64,000 nt of DNA, taken from Acholeplasmataceae bacterium (GTDB lineage Bacteria > Bacillota_I > Bacilli_A > Acholeplasmatales > Acholeplasmataceae). The position numbers and the translations under genes were made by a program. The notes under the pieces were generated by a model. It made no database searches. It saw nothing but the letters and a program-made list of their open reading frames with translations, and was not told the DNA's origin. The stretch lies in contig JAUVXD010000001.1 of NCBI GenBank assembly GCA_030603805.1, positions 41,518 through 105,517 of the forward strand, in the 5' to 3' direction. Shown here piece after piece: positions 28,154 through 37,201 of the stretch (position 1 is the stretch's first letter; each line of letters opens with the position of its first letter).

Positions 28154-28210
28154 ATGCGGTAACAAGGACGCGGGAACGCCAACCCCTTCTTTAGTTATTC
28201 GAGAAAGGAT
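28154..28210 (+). promoter_or_regulatory. Possible S15 autoregulatory leader
   Basis: About 60 nt of untranslated leader lie between the promoter and the rpsO start. It is GC-richer than its surroundings and can form a short stem (GGACGC with G-C-rich GGGAACGCC). S15 commonly represses its own mRNA through a leader structure, so this is a candidate by position and composition only. Confidence 0.35.
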
Positions 28211-28217
28211 ATTAGAC

Positions 28218-28487
28218 ATGGCACTTTCAAAAGACAAGAAGAATGAAATCATCAAGGCATATGCAACCAAAGATGGAGATACAGGTTCTCCAGAAGTACA
28301 AATTGCTGTACTGACTGAAGAAATCACTCAACTCAATGAGCATCTTCAAAAGCATATTCATGACTTTCACTCTCGTCGTGGTCTCTTCGTGAAGATCGGA
28401 CACAGACGTCGTTTGCTAAACTATCTACGTAATAATGATGTAGAACGTTATCAAGCATTGATTCAAAAACTTGGATTACGTCGCTAA
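28218..28487 (+). CDS. rpsO: 30S ribosomal protein S15
   Basis: Binds 16S rRNA early in small-subunit assembly. The 89-residue length and the [23 protein letters not shown] and [23 protein letters not shown] blocks are unambiguous. An AAAGGAT ribosome site precedes the ATG. A strong terminator follows, then pnp. The rpsO-pnp order is conserved in many bacteria. Confidence 0.98.
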   Translation: MALSKDKKNEIIKAYATKDGDTGSPEVQIAVLTEEITQLNEHLQKHIHDFHSRRGLFVKIGHRRRLLNYLRNNDVERYQALIQKLGLRR

Positions 28488-28514
28488 AAAGATTGCAAAC
28501 GCAATCTTTTTTTT
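28486..28514 (+). terminator. Intrinsic terminator after rpsO
   Basis: GATTGC and GCAATC, flanked by A and T runs, form an extended stem with an AAAC loop and a long T tail. Confidence 0.85.
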
Positions 28515-28613
28515 CTTTTAATTGATTTGTTACACAAAACCATAAAATTATGGTATGATAGTAAAGGTCAAATAAAATAGAAAAGACATATAAAATGAAG
28601 GAGATTTTATATC

Positions 28614-30746
28614 ATGCAAAAAAAGATTTACGAAACAACGCTTGGCGGTAGAGTGCTAAGAGTTGAAATTGGTGAAGTTGCGAAGCAAGCTAATGGCGCA
28701 GCAATGATCACTTATGGTGACTCTACAGTATTAAGTGTTGTCACTGCAAGAACTGAACCATCCCCAATGGATTTCTTTCCATTGATGGTTGTTTATCAAG
28801 AAAAGCTTTATGCAGCAGGAAAAATTCCAGGGGGATTTTTAAGAAGAGAGGGTAGACCTTCTGAACTTGAAACGCTTACCTCTAGATTAATTGATAGACC
28901 CTTACGTCCATTATTCCCAGAAGGGTTTAAAAACGAAGTTCAAATTATCAATACTGTATTATCCAGTGATCCAGAATGCTCAACTCAAATTGCAGCTATG
29001 GTTGGATCATCGATTGTTTTAGGCATTTCCAATATTCCGTTCCATGGACCAATTGCTGGTGCACATATCGGTCGTGTTGATGGAAAACTAATTATCAATC
29101 CAACCCCAGAACAACTTTTAGTCTCTGATATTGACTTAATGGTTGCTGGTACTAAAGATGCGATTAACATGGTTGAAGCTGGTGCTAAGCAGGTTTCTGA
29201 AAAAGATATGCTTGAAGCCATTATGTTTGGTCACGATGTGATTAAAACACTATGTGCATTCCAAAAACAAATTTATGATGATTATCAAACTGAAAAGATG
29301 GATTTCGAAAGTTCAGCTGTTGATGCAAATTTAAAGAAACAAGTTTATGATTATGTATATGACCGCATGATCAAAGCTGTATCCTTATTTGATAAGTTAG
29401 AAAGATATCAAGCCATTGATGCACTTTCTGCTGAAACAACAGAACATTTTTCAAAGACATCATTCTTCAAGGATATTGATGGTATTAAAGTTTTCGATGA
29501 AAAAGCTCAAAAAGAGTATTTAGATCAAGTTAAACGTATCGTAGATGGTATCGTTACAGGTGAAGTTAGACGATTGATTACCCAAGATAAGGTACGCCCT
29601 GATGGACGTAAGGTTGATGAAATCAGACCATTATCTTCACGTGTCGATGTATTACCTAGAACACATGGTTCATCATTATTTACAAGAGGTCAAACTCAAG
29701 CACTTGGTGTTGTTACTTTAGGTGCACTTGGTGAAAACCAAATCATTGATGGACTTGGTATTGAAGATTCTAAACGCTTTATGCTCCATTATAATTTCCC
29801 ACCATTTTCTGTCGGTGAAACCGGACGTTATGGTTTTGTTGGTAGAAGAGAAATTGGACATGGTGCACTGGGTGAACGTGCCCTACTTCAAGTCTTACCT
29901 AATGAAGAAGAATTCCCATATACCATTCGTGTAGTTTCTGAAATCCTAGAATCAAACGGTTCCTCTTCTCAAGCAACCATCTGTGCAGGTACCATGGCTT
30001 TAATGGCTGCAGGTGTACCCATTAAGGCACCAGTTGCAGGGATTGCTATGGGCTTAATTAAAGAAGGCGCATATTATACTGTATTATCAGATATCCAAGG
30101 TATGGAAGATCATGAAGGCGATATGGACTTTAAGGTTGCAGGAACTCCTACGGGTATTACTGCACTTCAAATGGATATTAAAATTGAAGGTATAACTGAA
30201 GAAATCTTAAAAGAAGCACTTGAACAAGCACGTATTGGTAGACTTTATATACTAGATCATATGCTTGAAACGATTCCAGCAGTGAGAAAAGAATTATCGA
30301 AGTTTGCACCAAAAGTTAAGATGATTAGAATCAATCCTGATAAGATTAGAGATGTCATTGGTGGTGGCGGTAAGATTATTACTCAAATCATTGAAGATAA
30401 CAATCAAGTTAAGATTGATATTGAACAAGACGGTCGTGTCTTCTTAATGCACCAAGAAATGAAATGGATTGATAGTGCTGCTGAACGTATCTTAGCACTT
30501 GCAAGAGAAGCGAAAGTTGGCGAAATCTATGAAGGTAAAGTGACACGTGTTGAAAAGTTTGGCTGTTTCGTTGAAATTTGGCCAGGTGCTGAAGGACTTG
30601 TTCATATTTCTAGACTTGCTAAAGAACGTGTTGAAAAGGTTGAAGATGTAGTTTCAGTTGGCGATCAAATCTTAGTTAAGTGCATCGGTATTGACGAAAA
30701 AGGACGTATTGACCTTTCTAGAAAAGATGCATTAATTGCAAAATAA
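28614..30746 (+). CDS. pnp: Polyribonucleotide nucleotidyltransferase (PNPase)
   Basis: 3'-to-5' phosphorolytic exoribonuclease. Two RNase PH-like domains are seen; the first has [30 protein letters not shown], the second the RPDGRK and RRE(I)[10 protein letters not shown] blocks. A KH domain follows ([20 protein letters not shown], near residue 565), then an S1 domain ([21 protein letters not shown], near residue 635). The 710-residue length is normal. It has a GAAGGAG ribosome site and its own terminator. With RNase J and RNase P RNA in the same window it covers much of RNA turnover. Confidence 0.98.
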   Translation: MQKKIYETTLGGRVLRVEIGEVAKQANGAAMITYGDSTVLSVVTARTEPSPMDFFPLMVVYQEKLYAAGKIPGGFLRREGRPSELETLTSRLIDRPLRPLFPEGFKNEVQIINTVLSSDPECSTQIAAMVGSSIVLGISNIPFHGPIAGAHIGRVDGKLIINPTPEQLLVSDIDLMVAGTKDAINMVEAGAKQVSEKDMLEAIMFGHDVIKTLCAFQKQIYDDYQTEKMDFESSAVDANLKKQVYDYVYDRMIKAVSLFDKLERYQAIDALSAETTEHFSKTSFFKDIDGIKVFDEKAQKEYLDQVKRIVDGIVTGEVRRLITQDKVRPDGRKVDEIRPLSSRVDVLPRTHGSSLFTRGQTQALGVVTLGALGENQIIDGLGIEDSKRFMLHYNFPPFSVGETGRYGFVGRREIGHGALGERALLQVLPNEEEFPYTIRVVSEILESNGSSSQATICAGTMALMAAGVPIKAPVAGIAMGLIKEGAYYTVLSDIQGMEDHEGDMDFKVAGTPTGITALQMDIKIEGITEEILKEALEQARIGRLYILDHMLETIPAVRKELSKFAPKVKMIRINPDKIRDVIGGGGKIITQIIEDNNQVKIDIEQDGRVFLMHQEMKWIDSAAERILALAREAKVGEIYEGKVTRVEKFGCFVEIWPGAEGLVHISRLAKERVEKVEDVVSVGDQILVKCIGIDEKGRIDLSRKDALIAK

Positions 30747-30756
30747 CACTTGAATT

Positions 30757-30785
30757 AAAGAAGCTCGATTGAGCTTCTTTTTTTA
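30757..30785 (+). terminator. Intrinsic terminator after pnp
   Basis: AAGAAGCTC and GAGCTTCTT stem with a GATT loop and a T7 tail. Confidence 0.88.
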
Positions 30786-30919
30786 TATTTTTGGCTTAAT
30801 AAGGCTTTCGATATGACTGAAGTATATGCTTTCCATCATGGATTGTCAATGATTGATATATAAAAAAATGGTAAACAAAAGTTTATCTAGAATCCAGATA
30901 TATATGATATAATGCTTAT

Positions 30920-31264
30920 GTCAGTGGAAGGTGATCGAGCCTATTTTAATAGGTTAGGAAAGTCCATGCTAGCACATCCTGTGATGGATGTAGTGTTTGT
31001 GCCTAGGGAAAAAATAACCTAGGGTACGGTAAAACGTAACGGCGATCGATGGTCTAAGGGAAACTATGATCTAGACTTAATGTGCCACAGAGACGAGCTA
31101 TTTAGAAATAAATAGATGAAACGCGGTAAACCCCTCAAGCTAGCAACCCAAATTTGGTAGGGGCACGTATGAAGACAAACAAGAAGTTAACATATGCTAC
31201 TTAATGTAGAGATAAATGGTCACACCCTTTTTAGGGATACAGAACATGGCTTATGCACATTGAC
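30920..31264 (+). ncRNA. rnpB: RNase P RNA
   Basis: Catalytic RNA that removes tRNA 5' leaders. The conserved core elements are in order: GGAAAGTCCATGC, CAGAGACGAG, GATGAAACGCGGTAAACCCC and ACAGAACATGGCTTA. The 5' GTCAGTG can pair with the 3' CACATTGAC, fixing the ends. A TATAAT at 30908-30913 places the start at the predicted 5' end. The length of about 345 nt is normal, and a strong terminator follows at once. The assignment to class B is likely from the lineage but was not proven. Confidence 0.95.
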
Positions 31265-31269
31265 AAACT

Positions 31270-31292
31270 AGGTCCCGTTTGGGACCTTTTCT
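31270..31292 (+). terminator. Intrinsic terminator of rnpB
   Basis: AGGTCCC and GGGACCT stem with a GTTT loop and a T-rich tail. Confidence 0.88.
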
Positions 31293-31304
31293 TTTAGGTG
31301 AAAA

Positions 31305-31961
31305 ATGAAAATTCAAGTAAACAACGTCATATTAAACTATCAAGTGATTGGACAGGGATATCCCTTAATTTTTTTACATGGTAATGGAGAGAATTTAAGT
31401 ATTTATGAAGAGATGAGTGAAAAGTTAAAGGCATATTTTACGCTTTATCTTATTGATAGTAGAAATCACGGGGATAGTTCAAAACATGATGAGATGTCTT
31501 ATGACCTGATGGCAGAAGATATCAAAGGATTTATTGAATTAAATCAGTTAAATAAACCCTATCTTTTTGGCTTTTCTGATGGCGGCATTATTGGATTAAT
31601 TTTAGCAATGAAATATCCTGATCTACTGGGCAAACTCATGGTTGCTGGTGCCAATATTTCACCTAAAGGGTTTAAGAAAAATGTCTTTAAGGCGATAAAG
31701 AAACACTATGAAAAGACTGAAGATCCACTTGATAAGATGATGTTACATGAGCCTCAAATGCCTTTTTCCAGTTTAGAAAAAATTAAGGTTTCAACATGTA
31801 TTTTAGTTGGAGAAAAAGATATGATTAGGCTAAAACATACACGTGCCATAACAAATCATATCAAAGATGCTAAAATGATTGTTTTTGAAGGAAAAAATCA
31901 TGATAATTATGTCGTTCACGAGATATTTTTAAATCCTTATATCATCGAATTTTTTAAATAA
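31305..31961 (+). CDS. Alpha/beta hydrolase
   Basis: A small (218-residue) alpha/beta-fold hydrolase. The oxyanion HGNGEN motif is near residue 25. The nucleophile elbow is GFSDGG near residue 91, the acid is probably in VGEKDMI, and the catalytic His is in GKNHDNY near the C-terminus. There is no signal peptide, so it is cytoplasmic. The substrate is unknown; esters, thioesters and lactones are all possible. It begins just after the rnpB terminator and has an AGGTG ribosome site. Confidence 0.82.
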   Translation: MKIQVNNVILNYQVIGQGYPLIFLHGNGENLSIYEEMSEKLKAYFTLYLIDSRNHGDSSKHDEMSYDLMAEDIKGFIELNQLNKPYLFGFSDGGIIGLILAMKYPDLLGKLMVAGANISPKGFKKNVFKAIKKHYEKTEDPLDKMMLHEPQMPFSSLEKIKVSTCILVGEKDMIRLKHTRAITNHIKDAKMIVFEGKNHDNYVVHEIFLNPYIIEFFK

Positions 31962-31983
31962 AAAGAGCCCAGTCGGGCTCTTT
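31962..31983. terminator. Bidirectional intrinsic terminator
   Basis: AAAGAGCCC and GGGCTCTTT with a 4-nt loop, between the hydrolase and the convergent CaCA exchanger gene. Confidence 0.88.
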
Positions 31984-31986
31984 AAC

Positions 31987-32979
31987 TTAGAATAGACCAA
32001 GTGCTCTTGTAATAATAAAGGCAATATAACTAAAGTATAATATCGCAAGTATCCAACCTTCAAGTTTGGATATATTTTTCTTTGTAAATGCGAAGATAAT
32101 GACGACCACTGTGAGTCCAATAACGATTAAGGAATCCACGACTACATCTAAATTCATTCTCAGTGGCGTGACCAAACCTGCAAGACCAACAATGAGTAGT
32201 GTATTAAACACGTTAGAACCAAGGACATTACCCAGTGCAATTTCATTTTCACCTTTTCTTGCAGCCATAATCGAGGTGACTAATTCTGGTAACGATGTAC
32301 CTAAGGCGACAACACTTAATCCTACCAGTGTGGTGGCTTTAGAAACTGTCATGGAAAATGCTGAAACTAAGAGTTCAACAGCAATAAATTCGGCCGCCTT
32401 AGTCACTAGATAGCCACCTAAAGTGACGCCACCGAGTCCAAGTAAAAGCAAAATCACTGCTTTTTTGACGTCAACCTCATGAATTTCCTCAAGATGTGCC
32501 TCTTTTTCAGTCGTTAACATGAGATACATATAAAAGGCAAACGCACCAAGAAGTATTAATGCTTCCCACCAGACAATACGGTAATCACTTTGGAAGAAGA
32601 AAGCAAGGATAGAAATGAGTACAGTGATGATGAGCAAAAAGGGAAATTCTCTTTTGTACAGTGTTTTTCTAACTGCAATCGGCATCATCATGGCACTAAA
32701 ACCTAGGATGAGTGTTAGATTTGCAACATTGGACCCAATGACATTCCCCATTGCGATATCCGCTGTGGTACCCTGAAGTCGTGCAGAAATTGAGGCAGCA
32801 AAACTCACTGCTAGTTCTGGTAGTGATGTTCCAAATGCAACCAAGGTCAAACCGATAATCAAAGGAGATACTTTGAGTTTACGTGCAATTGAACTTGAAG
32901 ATACAACAAATAAATCAGCACCTTTGATAAGAAAAACAAATCCAGAAATCAAAAATAAAATGTTTAAGGCAATCTGCAT
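31987..32979 (-). CDS. CaCA-family cation exchanger (YrbG-like), Mn riboswitch-controlled, copy 1
   Basis: A membrane cation antiporter with ten or so hydrophobic segments in two inverted halves. Each half carries the ion-binding alpha-repeat: VAFGTSLPELAVS in the first and VALGTSLPELVTS in the second, together with GNVIGSNVANLTLI and GNVLGSNVFNTLLI. The 330-residue length fits YrbG-type calcium/sodium antiporters. The leader is a yybP-ykoY riboswitch, which senses Mn2+ in characterised cases, so Mn2+ (or Mn2+/Ca2+) export is inferred. A second copy lies at 35984, closely similar throughout. Confidence 0.9.
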   Translation of the reverse strand: MQIALNILFLISGFVFLIKGADLFVVSSSSIARKLKVSPLIIGLTLVAFGTSLPELAVSFAASISARLQGTTADIAMGNVIGSNVANLTLILGFSAMMMPIAVRKTLYKREFPFLLIITVLISILAFFFQSDYRIVWWEALILLGAFAFYMYLMLTTEKEAHLEEIHEVDVKKAVILLLLGLGGVTLGGYLVTKAAEFIAVELLVSAFSMTVSKATTLVGLSVVALGTSLPELVTSIMAARKGENEIALGNVLGSNVFNTLLIVGLAGLVTPLRMNLDVVVDSLIVIGLTVVVIIFAFTKKNISKLEGWILAILYFSYIAFIITRALGLF

Positions 32980-33005
32980 GATGCGTGCTCCTTTAAGTGA
33001 TATAA

Positions 33006-33126
33006 AAAATAAAAACCATCAAGACGAAAAAAGTCTTGAAGGTCTCGTTACAAGATTTCTCTTGAAATTAACCGGGTTCTTAGAACCGTACTGACGATTA
33101 ATTTAGGGCTAACTACTCCCCTTCGT
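33006..33126 (-). promoter_or_regulatory. yybP-ykoY (Mn2+) riboswitch with terminator, copy 1
   Basis: On the minus strand the leader begins AAGGGGAGTAG (33113-33123), contains AACCCGGTTAA, and closes with CGAGACCTT (33039-33047), the hallmark strands of this class. The closing strand ACCTTCAAGAC is also the 5' arm of a terminator whose other arm is GTCTTGATGGT, followed by T residues. Ligand-stabilised P1 and the terminator are therefore mutually exclusive, predicting expression when Mn2+ is high. The core is nearly identical to that at 37028-37113. Confidence 0.92.
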
Positions 33127-33206
33127 TCTTTATTTTAGCATAATTAGATGACCCCTTCAAGACATCGAGCAAATTATATGAACATTGTTCATAGATCATT
33201 GACCAA

Positions 33207-33235
33207 TTGACTTTTCATATAAAATTTAGTATGAT
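33207..33235 (+). promoter_or_regulatory. Promoter of the CNNM/CorC leader
   Basis: TTGACT (33207-33212) and TATGAT (33230-33235) with a 17-bp spacer, predicting a start near 33242. Confidence 0.75.
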
Positions 33236-33241
33236 ATTTAT

Positions 33242-33366
33242 ATCACATCGTGATGGAGGACATAATACTAGAAATGGAAGATTGCAGTAGTAGGATCGAC
33301 GATCCGACATATCCGGAGAGCAAAGATATCAAGCATGGTGCTTTTTTTGGTGTCTTTTTTTGTTGT
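33242..33366 (+). promoter_or_regulatory. Structured leader with terminator, class not recognised
   Basis: The predicted transcript opens with the hairpin ATCAC-ATC-GTGAT. It has a second hairpin GGATC-GAC-GATCC at 33293-33305 and ends in a long terminator-like stem. In that stem AAAGATATC (33322-33330) pairs with GGTGTCTTT, with AAGCA-TGG-TGCTT nested inside, followed by T7. It precedes two CNNM/CorC-type genes. I could not match it to a known riboswitch class. A metal-sensing attenuator is an inference from the neighbours. Confidence 0.6.
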
Positions 33367-33383
33367 ATAAGGGAGGGTAATTG

Positions 33384-34691
33384 ATGATCTATTCAATTGT
33401 TATCATGGTTATTCTCATTATATTGAGTGCAGTATTGTCAGCTGGTGAGGTTGCTTTTGTTGTTGTCAGTGATGCAAAAGTGGACCTTGATGCTGAAAAA
33501 GGAAATAAAAAAGCCATTAAACTTCAAAAATTTACAGAAGAACCTAAAAAGATTTTAACAACAATCCAGGTACTTCTAACGTTATTTGCTTTAATTAATG
33601 GTGCGATTGCACTTGATACATTTAGTGCAGATGTCATTCTTTGGTTTAATTCACCTAGTGAGATACTTGAACCGTTGGTCATTACGTTCATTGCACTGAT
33701 TTTACTTGTGTTTCATGTGGTTTTCGGACAAATGATTCCTAAAAGACTTGCCAATAAGTATCCAGAAGTTATCGCCTATAAAACCATTAATTGGGTGCTA
33801 TTTTTTGCCCATGTATTTTCACCACTTGTTTGGATACTTAACCAAATATCACTCTTATCAGGACGTCTTTTTGGACTTGCACCTCATGAAGGTGAAAGAA
33901 AAGTAACTGAAGAAGAAATCAGAACTATTATTGAAGAAAGTAGTAAAACTGGCGACATTGATGAAGAAGAAAGTGAAATGATTCAAAATGTGTTTGATTT
34001 TTCTGATACAACCGTGGATGAAATTATGACACATCGTACTGAGATCTCAGCACTTAACGTTAAATCATCAAAAGCTCAAGTAATCGATTATGTAAGAACT
34101 GAACAGTTTACGAGATTTCCAGTATTTGAGGGCAGTATTGATCATATTATTGGAACATTACATGTGAAAGATTTACTCAAGTATATCGATAATAGTGAAG
34201 AGAAGTTTTCAATAAAAGCATTATTAAGACCACCATATTTCATCCCAGAGTCTAAAAAAACTGCAGACCTTTTTAAAGAAATGCAAAAACAAAAAAATCA
34301 TATTGCCATCGTCTTAGATGAGTATGGTGGAACTGCAGGTATTGTAACCATAGAGGACTTAATTGAAGAGATAGTTGGAAATATCTTTGATGAGTATGAT
34401 GAAGATGAAGAAGAAATTAAACAAATCACAGATCATGAGTTTGAAGTTGATGGTTTAATGAGTATCAATGATGTCGAAGATATCATTGAAGCGAACTTAC
34501 CTGTTGAAGATTATGATACATTAAGTGGGTTTATATTAGGACAACTCGGTCGCTTTCCAGAAGAAGGCGAACATGTCAAAGTAGAATATCGAGGGTTTAC
34601 ATTTGAAGTCTTAGAGACAGAAGATAAGATCATATCAAAAGTCAAAGTCACAAGACCTAAAGATGAAGATGAAACCTCAGTAGAAGTGTAG
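33384..34691 (+). CDS. CNNM/CorC-type membrane protein with CBS domains, copy 1
   Basis: A DUF21 (CNNM) membrane domain of about four hydrophobic segments (residues 1-160) is followed by a CBS pair (about 205-325, with DEIMTHRTEISAL and IAIVLDEYGGTAGIVTIEDLIEEIVG). A C-terminal CorC/HlyC transporter-associated domain ends the protein. Relatives such as YhdP/MpfA export Mg2+ or confer Mg2+ and Co2+ tolerance. The 435-residue length is normal. ATG 33384 lies 6 nt after GGGAGGG; TTG 33381 is less likely. A second copy starts 9 bp downstream. Confidence 0.9.
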   Translation: MIYSIVIMVILIILSAVLSAGEVAFVVVSDAKVDLDAEKGNKKAIKLQKFTEEPKKILTTIQVLLTLFALINGAIALDTFSADVILWFNSPSEILEPLVITFIALILLVFHVVFGQMIPKRLANKYPEVIAYKTINWVLFFAHVFSPLVWILNQISLLSGRLFGLAPHEGERKVTEEEIRTIIEESSKTGDIDEEESEMIQNVFDFSDTTVDEIMTHRTEISALNVKSSKAQVIDYVRTEQFTRFPVFEGSIDHIIGTLHVKDLLKYIDNSEEKFSIKALLRPPYFIPESKKTADLFKEMQKQKNHIAIVLDEYGGTAGIVTIEDLIEEIVGNIFDEYDEDEEEIKQITDHEFEVDGLMSINDVEDIIEANLPVEDYDTLSGFILGQLGRFPEEGEHVKVEYRGFTFEVLETEDKIISKVKVTRPKDEDETSVEV

Positions 34692-34700
34692 GAATATATT

Positions 34701-35960
34701 ATGGAACCAGAAGTGATATGGCAGATTGTGCTTTTAGGTGTGCTGATTTTATTTTCATCATTCTTTTCAGCAACTGAGACTGCATTCTCCTCTCTAAATC
34801 AAATAAAAATCAAGCATTTGGTGCAAAATAATCATCGAGGTGCCAAAGAGACCTTAAGATTATCAGAAAACTTTAATCAGGTACTTACAACAATATTGAT
34901 TGGGAATAACATTGTCAATATTGGTGCAGCATCGATTGCAACCATCATTTTCATTAAGTATTTTGGAAATAGTGGTGTGACCATTTCAACAGCTGTCATG
35001 ACGACACTGGTTTTAATCTTTGGTGAAATTACACCGAAGACGATTGCTAAAAAAATGCCAGAAAAGTTTGCACTCGCTGTGACACCTATTTTGATTTTTT
35101 TCATTTGGATATTAATGCCATTTAACTATTTATTCAGTTTGTGGCAGAAATTAATGAATAAAATATTTAAGTTTCAAAAAGAAACACCAACGACTGAAGA
35201 TGAGCTCTTAACCTATGTTTCTGAAGTCCAGCAAGAAGGCGGGATCAATGAAAATGAAGGTGATATGATTCGTAGTGTCATCGATTTTGATGATTTAAAA
35301 ATCGAAGAAATCTTTACTCCACGTGTTCATGTCGTCGCTGTTTCAAGTTCAGATGATATAAAAAAGATTACACATACATTTAGACAGTCAGGCTATTCTA
35401 GACTACCCGTTTATGATACATCAATCGACCACATTATTGGTGTCATCAACCATAAAGACTTTTATAATCGTGTTTTATTAGAAAAACAACCTTTAGATAC
35501 AATTATTAAAACACCTGTATTTGTGACAGAGTATATGAAGGTATCCAATCTTTTAGAACTTCTACAAGAAAATAAATCCCATATGGCAATTGTCAAAGAT
35601 GAATTTGGCGGAACCCTAGGGATTGTGACAATGGAAGATATTTTAGAGGAAATTGTTGGTGAAATTTGGGATGAACATGATGAAATCATTGAGCAAATCA
35701 CCCAAACTGGGACGAATACCTACCGAGTTAAAGGTTATGCAGATTTAGAAGACATCTTAGAAAAGTTTGATCTTGTTGAAGAAGATGTGGACTACTCAAC
35801 CATCAATGGATGGGTTCAAGACCACTTAGAAAGAATTCCAAACATTGGCGATTCATTTACGTATAAAAACTTAATTGTAACTGTGATTAGTGCAGATACA
35901 AAAAAAGTTCTTGAAGTTGAAATTGATGTTCAACCACAAGAACCAAGAAATGACGATTAA
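34701..35960 (+). CDS. CNNM/CorC-type membrane protein with CBS domains, copy 2
   Basis: Same architecture as the upstream gene. A DUF21 membrane domain starts with FSSFFSATETAFSSLNQIKIKHL. The CBS pair includes EEIFTPRVHVVAV and MAIVKDEFGGTLGIVTMEDILEEIVGEIWDE, and a CorC-like C-terminal domain ends near residue 419. The two copies differ enough to be old paralogues and could form a heterodimer, since CNNM/CorC proteins work as dimers; that is inference. Co-transcribed with copy 1 and ended by a terminator at 35957. Confidence 0.9.
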   Translation: MEPEVIWQIVLLGVLILFSSFFSATETAFSSLNQIKIKHLVQNNHRGAKETLRLSENFNQVLTTILIGNNIVNIGAASIATIIFIKYFGNSGVTISTAVMTTLVLIFGEITPKTIAKKMPEKFALAVTPILIFFIWILMPFNYLFSLWQKLMNKIFKFQKETPTTEDELLTYVSEVQQEGGINENEGDMIRSVIDFDDLKIEEIFTPRVHVVAVSSSDDIKKITHTFRQSGYSRLPVYDTSIDHIIGVINHKDFYNRVLLEKQPLDTIIKTPVFVTEYMKVSNLLELLQENKSHMAIVKDEFGGTLGIVTMEDILEEIVGEIWDEHDEIIEQITQTGTNTYRVKGYADLEDILEKFDLVEEDVDYSTINGWVQDHLERIPNIGDSFTYKNLIVTVISADTKKVLEVEIDVQPQEPRNDD

Positions 35961-35979
35961 GGCTTAACAAAGCCTTTTT
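35957..35979. terminator. Intrinsic terminator (CNNM copy 2 / CaCA copy 2)
   Basis: AAGGCTT and AAGCCTT with a short loop and T tail, between convergent stops. Confidence 0.78.
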
Positions 35980-35983
35980 CTTT

Positions 35984-36976
35984 TTAAAATAATTGAAGTG
36001 CTCGATCGATAATGAAGTATAGATAGAAGGCATAAATCGCAACCAAAATCAATCCTTCGACTTTCGTAACTTTGCCTCGTGTCATAGAAAACCCTACAGC
36101 AAATATCGTGATAAAAATGAGTAATATAATATCAAAAATCACATCAACATTAATGCCCAATGGTGTAACAAGTCCCGCAAGACCAACAATAAATAACGTA
36201 TTAAATACATTAGATCCTACAATATTACCAAAGGCAATTTCGTTTTCGCCCTTTTTAGCCGCCATTACAGAAGTCACCATTTCAGGAAGTGATGTTCCAA
36301 TCGATACAATGCTTAAACCAACCAGTGTGGTTGCTTTACCGAGTAGCATCCCAAAACCTGAGACCAAGATGTTGACTGCAATAAATTCTGCACCTTTAGT
36401 GACCATGTAACCACCCAAAGATACACCTGCTATACCAAGTATGAGTAAAACAATAGATTTTTTTTGATCCATAGTTTTAATCTCAATTGGTCCTAACGGT
36501 TTATTTTTGTTTGTTATCATCAAATAGATGTAAAACCCAAATGCAATCATCAAAATTATTGCTTCCCACCAAATGATGCGATAGCTTGATTGAAAGAATA
36601 ATGCGAGTACAGCAAGTAAAAAGGTTGTAAAAATTAAGAATGGGAATTCTCTAAAGTGCATCGTTTTGCTGACAGGAATGGGTCGTGCTAAAGCTGTTAA
36701 CCCTAATATCAGTGTTATATTAACGATATTAGAACCGACAACATTACCCATCGCAATATCAGCTGTTTGACCAGGTTGTACGGTTAGTGATGCAACAAAA
36801 CTCACCGCAAGTTCTGGCAGAGATGTTCCAAATGCGACTAATGTAAGTCCAATAATAAAAGGTGAAATATTGAACTTTCTAGCAATTGAGCTTGATGAGT
36901 CAATAAAAAAGTCTGCACCTTTAATGAGAAAGAAAAACCCAACAATGAGCATACCTAAATGTAAGATGTAATCCAT
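35984..36976 (-). CDS. CaCA-family cation exchanger (YrbG-like), Mn riboswitch-controlled, copy 2
   Basis: A paralogue of the exchanger at 31987, with identical length (330 residues) and topology. The alpha-repeats are VAFGTSLPELAVS and SIGTSLPEMVTS, with GNVVGSNIVNITLI and GNIVGSNVFNTLFI. The best-conserved parts between copies are the ion-binding repeats, and the cytoplasmic loop near residues 150-170 diverges. It too follows a yybP-ykoY riboswitch. Two riboswitch-controlled copies suggest a duplication that carried gene and leader together. Confidence 0.9.
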   Translation of the reverse strand: MDYILHLGMLIVGFFFLIKGADFFIDSSSSIARKFNISPFIIGLTLVAFGTSLPELAVSFVASLTVQPGQTADIAMGNVVGSNIVNITLILGLTALARPIPVSKTMHFREFPFLIFTTFLLAVLALFFQSSYRIIWWEAIILMIAFGFYIYLMITNKNKPLGPIEIKTMDQKKSIVLLILGIAGVSLGGYMVTKGAEFIAVNILVSGFGMLLGKATTLVGLSIVSIGTSLPEMVTSVMAAKKGENEIAFGNIVGSNVFNTLFIVGLAGLVTPLGINVDVIFDIILLIFITIFAVGFSMTRGKVTKVEGLILVAIYAFYLYFIIDRALQLF

Positions 36977-36997
36977 AAATACCTCCGAGTGTAAATA

Positions 36998-37115
36998 ATA
37001 AAAACCTTCAAAGCAAAAAGCCTTGAAGGTCTCGTTACAAGATATCTCTTGAAATTAACCGGGTTTTATCAAAACCGTCTTGACGATTAATTTAGGGTAA
37101 ACTACTCCCCTTCAT
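36998..37115 (-). promoter_or_regulatory. yybP-ykoY (Mn2+) riboswitch with terminator, copy 2
   Basis: The minus strand has AAGGGGAGTAG (37102-37112), AACCCGGTTAA and CGAGACCTT (37026-37034). The terminator ACCTTCAAGGC paired with GCTTTGAAGGT, followed by T residues, overlaps the P1 strand exactly as in copy 1. The aptamer core is nearly identical to copy 1, while the terminator loop differs. Confidence 0.92.
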
Positions 37116-37165
37116 GAAGTATTTTAACATAGAAAAATAATCTATTCAATCAAATCTATAAGAAA

Positions 37166-37183
37166 AAAGGGCCGAAGCCCTTT
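37166..37183 (-). terminator. Intrinsic terminator of the lipoprotein gene
   Basis: AAAGGGC-CGAA-GCCCTTT, with a T tail in the minus direction. Confidence 0.82.
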
Positions 37184-37201
37184 AGTTCTTAAGTTTTTAG
37201 A

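Noticed and set aside
33242..33366. Fluoride, M-box, NiCo or SRP RNA identity for the CNNM leader
   Set aside because: GTGATGGAGGACAT looks a little like the fluoride core and TCCGGAGAGCA a little like the SRP apical loop, but the remaining required strands of each family are missing.
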